From contig DYSM01000144.1 of the NCBI GenBank assembly GCA_020718265.1, forward strand, positions 1-7,508: a stretch of DNA of 7,508 nt, written 5' to 3'. Position numbers and translations under genes: made by a program. Under the pieces are notes generated by a model, which had not been told where the DNA came from, ran no database searches, and saw nothing but the letters and a program-made list of their open reading frames with translations. Positions 1 through 5,919 of the stretch are shown one piece after another (position 1 is the stretch's first letter; each line of letters opens with the position of its first letter). Source of the DNA: Draconibacterium orientale (GTDB lineage Bacteria; Bacteroidota; Bacteroidia; Bacteroidales; JAADGE01).

Positions 1-2
1 TT

Positions 3-347
3 TACAAAAATGAAGAATATCATTTTGGAGCAAGTGCATATCACAGAAATTTCAATCTGAAGCTTGCAACTCGTCGCGGAAAAGACGTAGAAGCTCTGTT
101 ACCCACTGACGATACAGAAGCAATGGCGTTTATGGAAACAAAAATTTTAGAAGGCGTTGTTATCCTGTTGGAAACGAAATACCCGACATTGGAACCACAA
201 ACCGGCGGAATTGATCAGTATGTAGAAGTTACGTACATGGTTTATTACGGAACGAATCCGTCGCCGTATTTCAAAACCAGATTCAAATGCACCGAAACCG
301 GAAAATTTGAACCTATAGAGGAAAATCCAACCGTGCAAGTGAAGTAA
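3..347 (+). CDS. 3' part of an unrecognised protein gene, truncated by window edge
   Basis: The frame is open from the first complete codon at base 3 to the TAA at 345-347. This gives at least 114 C-terminal residues, beginning YKNEEYHFGASAYHRNF. An ATG at 123 exists, but the sequence before it reads as normal protein without a stop and has no promoter-like break. The gene therefore most likely starts outside the window and 123 is an internal methionine. The visible part is soluble and mixed in charge. It has a hydrophobic stretch (EGVVILLE) followed by a tyrosine-rich segment (YVEVTYMVYYG) that looks beta-strand-like. No transmembrane span, catalytic motif or family signature is recognisable, so no function is proposed. 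It is followed by an inverted-repeat element and a terminator, so it is the last gene of its transcript. Confidence 0.7.
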   Translation, partial: YKNEEYHFGASAYHRNFNLKLATRRGKDVEALLPTDDTEAMAFMETKILEGVVILLETKYPTLEPQTGGIDQYVEVTYMVYYGTNPSPYFKTRFKCTETGKFEPIEENPTVQVK

Positions 348-349
348 AA

Positions 350-448
350 TGAGTCCTAAGATTATTGATTTGAGATATGAGACTTCAAATACAAAATGTT
401 TAAATTGATTCTTTCGGAGTATCATATCTCAAAATAAATTGAGACTCA
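350..448. repeat. Imperfect long inverted repeat between gene end and terminator
   Basis: A perfect 12-bp inverted repeat, TTTGAGATATGA at 369-380 and TCATATCTCAAA at 422-433, is separated by 41 bases. Outside it a second pair, TGAGTC at 350-355 and GACTCA at 443-448, continues the same symmetry. The two arms (about 31 and 27 bases) thus form one imperfect hairpin of about 99 bp with an AT-rich loop. It begins two bases after the stop codon of the preceding gene and ends just before the terminator hairpin. It could be a small palindromic intergenic repeat, a remnant of a miniature mobile element, or a stabilising 3' UTR structure. Nothing else in the window carries a second copy. Confidence 0.5.
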
Positions 449-452
449 ACAC

Positions 453-483
453 AAAAGCCGCTCCGAAATGAGCGGCTTTTTTT
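453..483 (+). terminator. Strong rho-independent terminator
   Basis: The arm AAAAGCCGCTC (453-463) pairs perfectly with GAGCGGCTTTT (470-480) around the six-base loop CGAAAT. The 3' side runs into seven T residues at 477-483. This is a textbook intrinsic terminator for the truncated gene at the left edge. The outer CACA/TGTG bases can lengthen the stem. The upstream A-run is short, so termination in the opposite direction is less likely. Confidence 0.9.
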
Positions 484-543
484 GTGCAGACATTCAAAGA
501 AAAATATTTCGTTGAAAAATTATGATTTCAGCAGAAATAGTTG

Positions 544-551
544 TAAATTTG
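544..551 (+). promoter_or_regulatory. Bacteroidota-type -7 element for the AAA ATPase gene
   Basis: TAAATTTG matches the Bacteroidota consensus TAnnTTTG and lies 29 bases before the ATG at 581. No convincing -33 TTTG is seen at the usual distance, so the promoter call rests on the -7 element and its position between a terminator and a gene start. Confidence 0.5.
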
Positions 552-580
552 TCGCCCTTTTAACTCATTAATCGGCTAAC

Positions 581-1669
581 ATGACCCACATCACCCCACC
601 CGAAAACCTGACCAACATTTTTGACGAAGAATATTCATCACACCTGCACAGCGGTAAAATTTTTGTGCAGTTGTACAAAAAACTTTACCATCTTTTAACA
701 GTTGAACTTACCGTTGCGCCACAAAAAATTCTCGCACAATTGGAAGAACTTTTTGGCTCCGAACATTTTCAAGTACTGCACAAACGCGAAATGCTCTCGC
801 GCAAAAAAAAGAAAAACAAACTGCAACTCAACCGGTTCAGCTACGTGGTACAACTGCGCCCCGAAGTGCTTATTGAGATAGAAAATTTCTCGGTAACGTT
901 CATTTTCGGCGATGAAGCGATGCGCGAAGATTTGGAAAAAATGGCGATAGCCATAAAACCAAAGCCAAAAAAGAAAAAGCATAAAAACAACTTTTACATG
1001 CTCGTGCGCTCGCAATTCGGCTCCGGTTTCGATTTGCAAAAATTCAACGTCCGCGAAATGTCTGTCGATATTGAAAATAATTACAACGACGATTTTGCTA
1101 ACGCCGACCGCATGATTCAATCCTTTTTGAACGACGAAAAGCGGAACGGAATCACAATGTTGCACGGAAAATACGGAACCGGCAAAAGTTCCTATATCCG
1201 ACATTTGATAAAAAACGTGAACAAACGCTTTATCTACCTGCCTCTCAACCTGATGTATGAAGTGAGTTCGCCTGATATTTTGAATTTTTTCTCGGAATAC
1301 AGAGACAGTATTTTGATTTTGGAAGATTGCGAAGAACTCATCAAACCGCGAAACGGTTCAAATTCCGGCAACCAGGCCTTGGTAAATTTACTGAACATTG
1401 GCGACGGCTTACTCTCTGATGCTCTGGCATTTAAGCTCATTTGCACCTTCAACGCCGACCTCAAACAAATCGACCCGGCAATTATGCGTCGCGGACGACT
1501 TGCCGTGCGATACGAGTTCAAACCACTTTCCGTAGAAAAAGCTAAAGCCTTAGCTGACAAGCATCAAATTACCATGGATATTAACGCGCCGGTTACCATT
1601 GCCGATATTTTTAATCAGCAACAACTCAACGACGACGGTTTTGACTCGGGCATAAAAGTCGGTTTTTAA
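581..1669 (+). CDS. Bcs1-like AAA family ATPase with uncharacterised N-terminal half
   Basis: The protein has 362 residues. The C-terminal half is an AAA ATPase. Walker A is GKYGTGKS at 196-203 (Lys202), Walker B is ILILEDCEE at 244-252, and sensor-1 Asn is at 291 in ICTFN. The segment IDPAIMRRGRL (297-307) carries candidate arginine fingers. The LEDxE form of Walker B, the spacing to NLLNIGDGLL (269-278) and the DPAIMRRGR motif resemble the Bcs1/AAA clade. Residues 1-180 match no domain I recognise. They contain two lysine-rich patches (about 74-80 and 127-136) that might bind nucleic acid or acidic surfaces, but this is inference. No transmembrane segment is seen, unlike mitochondrial Bcs1. 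Such proteins are expected to form ring oligomers that remodel proteins; the substrate is unknown. The gene is monocistronic, with a terminator before it and a convergent methyltransferase after it. The start at 581 fits the -7 element at 544. Confidence 0.88.
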   Translation: MTHITPPENLTNIFDEEYSSHLHSGKIFVQLYKKLYHLLTVELTVAPQKILAQLEELFGSEHFQVLHKREMLSRKKKKNKLQLNRFSYVVQLRPEVLIEIENFSVTFIFGDEAMREDLEKMAIAIKPKPKKKKHKNNFYMLVRSQFGSGFDLQKFNVREMSVDIENNYNDDFANADRMIQSFLNDEKRNGITMLHGKYGTGKSSYIRHLIKNVNKRFIYLPLNLMYEVSSPDILNFFSEYRDSILILEDCEELIKPRNGSNSGNQALVNLLNIGDGLLSDALAFKLICTFNADLKQIDPAIMRRGRLAVRYEFKPLSVEKAKALADKHQITMDINAPVTIADIFNQQQLNDDGFDSGIKVGF

Positions 1670-1680
1670 GCCGATTTTTT
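1654..1680. terminator. Probable bidirectional terminator spanning overlapping stop codons
   Basis: AAAAGTCGG (1654-1662) can pair with CCGATTTTT (1671-1679), including one G-U pair. The loop of about eight bases contains the stop codons of both convergent genes. T-rich tails occur on both strands: T1675-1680 on plus, and the complement of A1654-1657 on minus. The GC core is short (about 5 bp), so strength is uncertain, but position and symmetry fit termination of both genes. Confidence 0.6.
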
Positions 1681-2292
1681 CTCGCCGTAAGCCAAAAAAA
1701 TGTGATATTTCGCGCCGCCTTTGTCCATGGTGTGCGCACGTTCGATGCTAACATTCTCAAACCCCGCGGCGCGCATCGCTTCGGCAAATTTTTCAAGTTC
1801 GAAACCGTTGTGATACACGCCTTCCTGCGCCTCCTCGCCGTGGAACGAACCATCTTCAGGCTCCAAATCCGCAATGGCAACTGCTCCGCCTTTTTTCAAA
1901 GCTGAAAACGCTTTTACCATAATTTGTTCAGGATATTTGAAATGATGAAACGTCATGCCGGACACAATCAAATCAAATTTCTTTTCCGGAAGATTCTCTG
2001 TATCTGCATTAAAAAGCTGAATTTCAACATTTTCTGCCTGTAAATCCGAAACTTTTTTCGCCAACACGTCCAACATGCCTTGCGAGCTGTCGAACGCCGT
2101 AATTTCCTTCACAAGCGGCTGAATATGAAACAGTAACAAACCTGTTCCCGTTCCTAAGTCGGCAACTGTGAGTTTGGCACTCAATTTTACTTTTTTCGAG
2201 ATAGCTTTAAAAATGTTTTGCACCATTTTCACACGGCGTTGCGCCTCATCCCAATCTTTTGCAATTTTATCGAAACGGTTCATCTTAAACAT
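1666..2292 (-). CDS. Class I SAM-dependent methyltransferase (type 11-like)
   Basis: The protein has 208 residues and a complete Rossmann-fold methyltransferase pattern. Motif I, which binds SAM, is VADLGTGTGLL at 43-53. The acidic residue after strand 2 is in TAFDSS (Asp68). NADTENLP at 96-102 contacts the adenine side, SGMTFHHF is at 111-118, and a post-motif strand VAIADLEPEDG ends near 148. The DGSFHG segment followed by VYHNGFE (159-165) recurs in a group of small soluble methyltransferases of unsettled substrate, so UbiE/MenG or another small-molecule role is not assigned. The start at 2292 is the first ATG. An ATG three codons later (2283, MNRFDKIAKDWDE) gives a more usual leader from the -7 element at 2309-2316 and resembles the usual family N-terminus. 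The gene overlaps the stop codon of the convergent AAA gene by 4 bp and stands alone on its strand. Confidence 0.9.
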   Translation of the reverse strand: MFKMNRFDKIAKDWDEAQRRVKMVQNIFKAISKKVKLSAKLTVADLGTGTGLLLFHIQPLVKEITAFDSSQGMLDVLAKKVSDLQAENVEIQLFNADTENLPEKKFDLIVSGMTFHHFKYPEQIMVKAFSALKKGGAVAIADLEPEDGSFHGEEAQEGVYHNGFELEKFAEAMRAAGFENVSIERAHTMDKGGAKYHIFLAYGEKKSA

Positions 2293-2308
2293 TTTTCGAT
2301 TGAAACCG

Positions 2309-2316
2309 CAAATTTA
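2309..2316 (-). promoter_or_regulatory. Bacteroidota-type -7 element for the methyltransferase gene
   Basis: On the minus strand the bases read TAAATTTG, matching TAnnTTTG. It lies 16 bases before the first ATG and 25 before the second, which mildly favours the start at 2283. A clear -33 element is not visible. Confidence 0.45.
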
Positions 2317-2407
2317 TACAAAATTTTAAGAATTAAGACTTTATGCTAAATATTCTTGATTTTTTTTCAATTTACACAGAAAATTTTTCAGACAAAAAAA
2401 AATGGAC

Positions 2408-2415
2408 TAATTTTG
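2408..2415 (+). promoter_or_regulatory. Bacteroidota-type -7 element for the glycosyltransferase operon
   Basis: TAATTTTG matches TAnnTTTG and lies 20 bases before the ATG at 2436. It sits downstream of an earlier in-frame ATG at 2343. If it is the real promoter, the earlier ATG cannot be used. The surrounding T8 and A9 runs are typical of non-coding DNA. A -33 TTTG is not obvious. Confidence 0.5.
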
Positions 2416-2435
2416 GCGTTTATCCGGCACAAAAT

Positions 2436-4124
2436 ATGACAACAGACATTTCCAAAGCACAATCGCCCTACCCTAAGAAATTTCTGATACTGAGTGGATT
2501 ATTTCTGATAATCAATATTTTACAATCAATATTTACAGAGCTTGCCGGCGATGAATCTTACTATTGGCGTTATGCGCAAGATTTGGATTGGGGCTATTTT
2601 GACCATCCGCCGCTCCTGGCTGTGATGATAAAACTTGGCGGATTTCTGTTCGGCGGCGAACTTGGCGTACGTTTCGTCGGCGTTTTATTTGGTTGGGCAA
2701 GTATTTTTCTGCTTTGGCATTCGTTAGATAAAGAATTGAGAACCAAGCCTTTCGCAACGGAACTTTTCTTTTTGATGTGGTTTGCATTTCCAATTTTCAA
2801 CATCTACACCTTTATAACGGTTCCCGATTCGCCTTTGCTGTTTTTTGCAATTTTGTATTTGTATGTTCTGAAAAAATTTAAAGAAAATTCGAGTTTCAAA
2901 ATTACGTTCGTACTTGCGGTAGTTATGGCGTTGATGTTATACTCAAAATATCACGGTATCATACTGATTTTCATTACGATAATTGCAGATTGGAAATTAC
3001 TTAAAAATCCGAAATTTTACATTGCTGCAGTTGTCGGTGCACTGCTTTTTATTCCACATTTAGTCTGGCAATATAACCACGATTTTGCCACGTTGCGCTA
3101 TCATTTTTTTGAGCGAAATTCAGAGTTTTCATTCGCATTTATCGCAGAATATCCAATGAATGTGTTGCTAATTTTGAATCCGTTTTTGGCAGTGTTATTC
3201 TTGTTTGTTATTTTCAAAAACAGACAAAATACAGACAAAACTCAGCGATTTGTCTTTTGGGGTTTCATACTTTTTTTCGCATTTTCGGCATTAAAAAGCC
3301 ATGTCGAGCCGCATTGGATAGCAATTTCGAGCGTGCCGTTGTTCGTTTTATTGTTCAAAATTGCCGCAGAAAATGATAAAATTCGGAATTTAGTGCGAAA
3401 ATTTTCAATCGCGAGCATCGTCATTCTTGCTTTAGGTCGATTTTTTCTAATTTTTGATATTTTGCCCATAAAAACCGAGTTTCACGGCGGAAAAACCCTC
3501 GCATTGCAGATAGAAGCGAAAGCAGGAAATTTGCCGGTATTTTTAACTAATTCATACACAGCAGCTTCCAAATATTTTTTTTACACAGGAAAACCGGCAT
3601 TTTCATACAACAGTGTGCATTACAGAAAAAATCAGTTCGATTTTTGGAATTACGAAGACACGTTGAAAGGCAAAACAGTTTTCTTCACAAGTCCTTACAA
3701 ATCAGCTTTTTTTACTAAAGAAATTAAATCGGATTTTTATTACGAGGTTATTGAAAATTTTCTGCCGTCAAAAAAAATTCGGCTGATTCCCGATACAAAT
3801 TTTGAAACACTACATATCGGACAGTCCGAAAACTTTACAATTGAGCTTGAAAATCCATATCCGTTTTCGTTGCAAACCACTGATAAACAATTGCCTTTGA
3901 TAATTTATGTTATTTTTCAAAAAGGTAAACACACTGCCGCCGAATTGCCGGTTACGGTAAGTTTGCCCGAAAAAATTGAAATGTTTTCAACGCTTAAACT
4001 CAATGCAACGTTCACTGTTCCGGAAATTTCGCCCGATAAATATACACTGTTTCTGTCTGTAAAACCGGGCAAATTGTACAGTCAATTCAACAGTAAATCA
4101 TTCAAAACCAAAGTCGAAAAATGA
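2436..4124 (+). CDS. GT39-family membrane glycosyltransferase (polyprenyl-P-sugar dependent)
   Basis: The protein has 562 residues from the preferred start; an in-frame ATG at 2343 would add 31 poorly protein-like residues. Numbering from the long start, the first membrane span (about 46-65) is followed by the extracytoplasmic loop motif AGDESYYW (68-75), whose Asp-Glu pair is the catalytic-site signature of GT-C fold enzymes. Then come LDWGYFDHPPL (81-91), PDSPLLFF (161-168), SKYHG (201-205) and VEPHW (321-325), typical of bacterial GT39/ArnT-like proteins. About ten hydrophobic spans extend to about 375. Residues after about 380 form a long hydrophilic, beta-rich tail, probably outside the membrane. 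By family, the enzyme transfers a sugar from a polyprenyl phosphate carrier to a protein, lipid or glycan acceptor on the periplasmic side. The third gene of the operon encodes an enzyme that could make such a donor. The next gene starts within its stop codon (ATGA at 4121-4124), implying coupled translation. Confidence 0.9.
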   Translation: MTTDISKAQSPYPKKFLILSGLFLIINILQSIFTELAGDESYYWRYAQDLDWGYFDHPPLLAVMIKLGGFLFGGELGVRFVGVLFGWASIFLLWHSLDKELRTKPFATELFFLMWFAFPIFNIYTFITVPDSPLLFFAILYLYVLKKFKENSSFKITFVLAVVMALMLYSKYHGIILIFITIIADWKLLKNPKFYIAAVVGALLFIPHLVWQYNHDFATLRYHFFERNSEFSFAFIAEYPMNVLLILNPFLAVLFLFVIFKNRQNTDKTQRFVFWGFILFFAFSALKSHVEPHWIAISSVPLFVLLFKIAAENDKIRNLVRKFSIASIVILALGRFFLIFDILPIKTEFHGGKTLALQIEAKAGNLPVFLTNSYTAASKYFFYTGKPAFSYNSVHYRKNQFDFWNYEDTLKGKTVFFTSPYKSAFFTKEIKSDFYYEVIENFLPSKKIRLIPDTNFETLHIGQSENFTIELENPYPFSLQTTDKQLPLIIYVIFQKGKHTAAELPVTVSLPEKIEMFSTLKLNATFTVPEISPDKYTLFLSVKPGKLYSQFNSKSFKTKVEK

Positions 4125-5149
4125 GCAATCCGTCCAAGATTAAAACCGCCATTGTGATTCTGAATTGGAACGGAAAACATTTTTTGGAACAATTTCTGCC
4201 CTCGGTTGTTAAATTTTCACAAGGTATTGAAAATGAAATAATTGTAGCAGATAACGGCTCGTCGGATGATTCGATTATTTTTCTGAAAACCAAGTTTCCG
4301 GAAGTCAAAATTTTGGCTTTCGAAAAAAATTACGGGTTCACGGGCGGTTACAACAAAGCTCTTTTTCAAATAGATGCGGACTATTTTGTGCTTCTTAATT
4401 CCGATATCGAAGTAACGGAAAATTGGTTGAAACGCCCCACGGAACTTTTGGATTCCGACCCGAATATTGCAGCTGTGGCGCCGAAAATCAAAGCTTTTCA
4501 CAACAAAACCATGTTTGAATACGCCGGCGCTGCGGGCGGTTTCATTGACAAATACGGCTATCCGTTCTGTCGCGGACGCATTTTGGGCGAAATTGAAGCC
4601 GACACCGGACAGTACGACGACGAATGCGACATTGCGTGGGCAAGCGGCGCGTGCATGTTCGTGCGTGCAAGTTTATACAAATCGGAAGGCGGTTTGGACG
4701 ACGATTTTTTTGCGCACATGGAAGAAATCGACCTGTGTACACGACTGAAAAACAGAGGTTTCAACCTAAAATATACATCTCAATCCGTTGTGTATCATGT
4801 TGGCGGCGGCACGTTGCCAAACAACAATCCGCGCAAATTATTTTTGAACTATCGGAATAATCTCTTATTTTTGTACAAAAATTTGCCAAAGAAACATCTT
4901 TTAGTTAAAATTTTTTCTCGAATGGTTCTCGACGGACTTTCGGCAATTGTGTATTTGTTAAAATTCCAATTTGCATATTTTGCAGCAGTTTGGAAAGCTC
5001 ACATCTCGTTTTACAAAATGTTACCGAATTTCAAACAAAAACGCAGAACTGCAAAATCTGAAAATAAACCCATCGGAATAGATTTTAACCGAAGTATTGT
5101 TTGGAATTATTACGTGAAGAAAAATAAAAAATTTTCCGACTTTATTTAA
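4121..5149 (+). CDS. GT2 family glycosyltransferase, rhamnosyltransferase-like
   Basis: The protein has 342 residues with a GT-A fold glycosyltransferase domain. The N-terminal strand is TAIVILNWNG (9-18), followed by IIVADNGSSDDS (40-51). The metal/nucleotide-sugar DxD-type site is LLNSDIEV (91-98). The acceptor-side segment is WASGACMFVR (173-182), with the probable catalytic acidic stretch FFAHMEEIDLC (196-206) and the HVGGGT and NYRNNL motifs (226-231, 243-248). These are typical of the WbbL/rhamnosyltransferase branch of GT2, though the actual sugar cannot be read from sequence. The C-terminal 90 residues are hydrophobic and basic (about 255-300) and probably lie against the inner face of the membrane. 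Its ATG overlaps the upstream stop codon, so it should be made together with the GT39 protein. It likely extends a lipid-linked or surface glycan in the cytoplasm. Confidence 0.92.
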   Translation: MSNPSKIKTAIVILNWNGKHFLEQFLPSVVKFSQGIENEIIVADNGSSDDSIIFLKTKFPEVKILAFEKNYGFTGGYNKALFQIDADYFVLLNSDIEVTENWLKRPTELLDSDPNIAAVAPKIKAFHNKTMFEYAGAAGGFIDKYGYPFCRGRILGEIEADTGQYDDECDIAWASGACMFVRASLYKSEGGLDDDFFAHMEEIDLCTRLKNRGFNLKYTSQSVVYHVGGGTLPNNNPRKLFLNYRNNLLFLYKNLPKKHLLVKIFSRMVLDGLSAIVYLLKFQFAYFAAVWKAHISFYKMLPNFKQKRRTAKSENKPIGIDFNRSIVWNYYVKKNKKFSDFI

Positions 5150-5167
5150 CAAAGTATTCTCAAAAAT

Positions 5168-5908
5168 ATGTCAGACAGCCTCGTAATAACACCGACTTAC
5201 AACGAAATTGAAAACATCGAAACCATTATTCTGACTGTTTTTTCTTTTCAAAAAGAGTTTGATATACTGATTGTTGACGACGGTTCGCCCGACGGAACGG
5301 GCGCAAAAGTCAAGGAACTTCAGCTCCAATTTCCCGGTCGATTACATTTATTGGAACGCAAAGGTAAACTCGGATTGGGCACGGCTTACATCGCCGGATT
5401 TCATTGGGCTTTGGAAAAAGGCTATGAATTTATGTTCGAGATGGATGCCGATTTTTCACATCCGCCGGAAAAACTCGCAGATTTGTATCACGAAATGAAA
5501 CACAAGGGCGCCGATGTTGCCATCGGCTCGCGCTATATAAAAGGTGTGAGTGTTGTAAATTGGCCTCTGAGCAGAATTCTAATGTCCTATTACGCAAGTG
5601 CTTACGTGCGCATTGTTACGGGAATGCACGTGCGCGACACGACAGCCGGATTCGTTGCATACAGTAGTAAAGTTCTGAAAACCATTGGAATAGATGAAAT
5701 TAAGATGAAAGGCTACGGTTTCCAAATCGAAATGAAATTCCGAGCGTTCAAAAATAAATTCAAAATTGCCGAAATTCCGATAATTTTTACAGACAGAACC
5801 GAAGGTTCGTCAAAAATGAGCGGCGGCATTTTCAACGAGGCATTTTGGGGTGTGCTGAAAATGAAGTTCGGCAGCATTTTCAACAAAAAGAAATACGTTA
5901 AACGTTAG
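5168..5908 (+). CDS. Polyprenol monophosphomannose synthase (DPM1-like GT2)
   Basis: The protein has 246 residues and aligns by motif along its whole length with dolichol/polyprenol-phosphate mannose synthases. It has the N-terminal TPTYNEIENI (8-17), the nucleotide site VDDGSPDGT (36-44), GKLGLGTAY (66-74) and the metal-binding EMDADFSHPP (91-100). Further motifs are IGSRYIKG (119-126), RDTTAGF (156-162), GYGFQIEM (182-189) and FTDRTEGSSKMS (207-218). It moves mannose (or a related hexose) from a GDP-sugar to polyprenyl phosphate on the cytoplasmic face. Like other short bacterial and yeast-unlike forms, it has only the catalytic domain and no C-terminal membrane anchor or GtrA module. It starts 18 bases after the preceding stop with no terminator between, so it is the third gene of the operon. 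It could supply the donor for the GT39 protein. A related glucose or aminosugar specificity is possible. Confidence 0.93.
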   Translation: MSDSLVITPTYNEIENIETIILTVFSFQKEFDILIVDDGSPDGTGAKVKELQLQFPGRLHLLERKGKLGLGTAYIAGFHWALEKGYEFMFEMDADFSHPPEKLADLYHEMKHKGADVAIGSRYIKGVSVVNWPLSRILMSYYASAYVRIVTGMHVRDTTAGFVAYSSKVLKTIGIDEIKMKGYGFQIEMKFRAFKNKFKIAEIPIIFTDRTEGSSKMSGGIFNEAFWGVLKMKFGSIFNKKKYVKR

Positions 5909-5919
5909 ATGTCAGGTTT

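Noticed and set aside
349..408. A 19-codon ORF right after the first stop codon, beginning ATGAGTCCT
   Set aside because: It lies inside the inverted-repeat element, is very short, and has no leader or family resemblance.
695..1204. Antisense open frame of 169 codons within the AAA ATPase gene
   Set aside because: It overlaps the conserved Walker A region of a clear gene on the other strand, and its protein is rich in Phe/His/Val like a reverse-frame shadow.
2343..2435. N-terminal extension of the GT39 gene from the first ATG
   Set aside because: It contains a promoter-like element and homopolymer runs; the residues before the second ATG look non-coding.
3220..3240. Two copies of ACAGACAAAA with an 11-base period
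   Set aside because: It is a short duplication within a hydrophilic loop of the GT39 gene. The period is not a multiple of three and there are only two copies, so it is probably chance.
5895..5905. Near-palindrome ACGTT-A-AACGT at the end of the mannose synthase gene
   Set aside because: It has no room for a hairpin loop, lies within coding sequence, and has no T-tract; it is not a credible terminator or operator.
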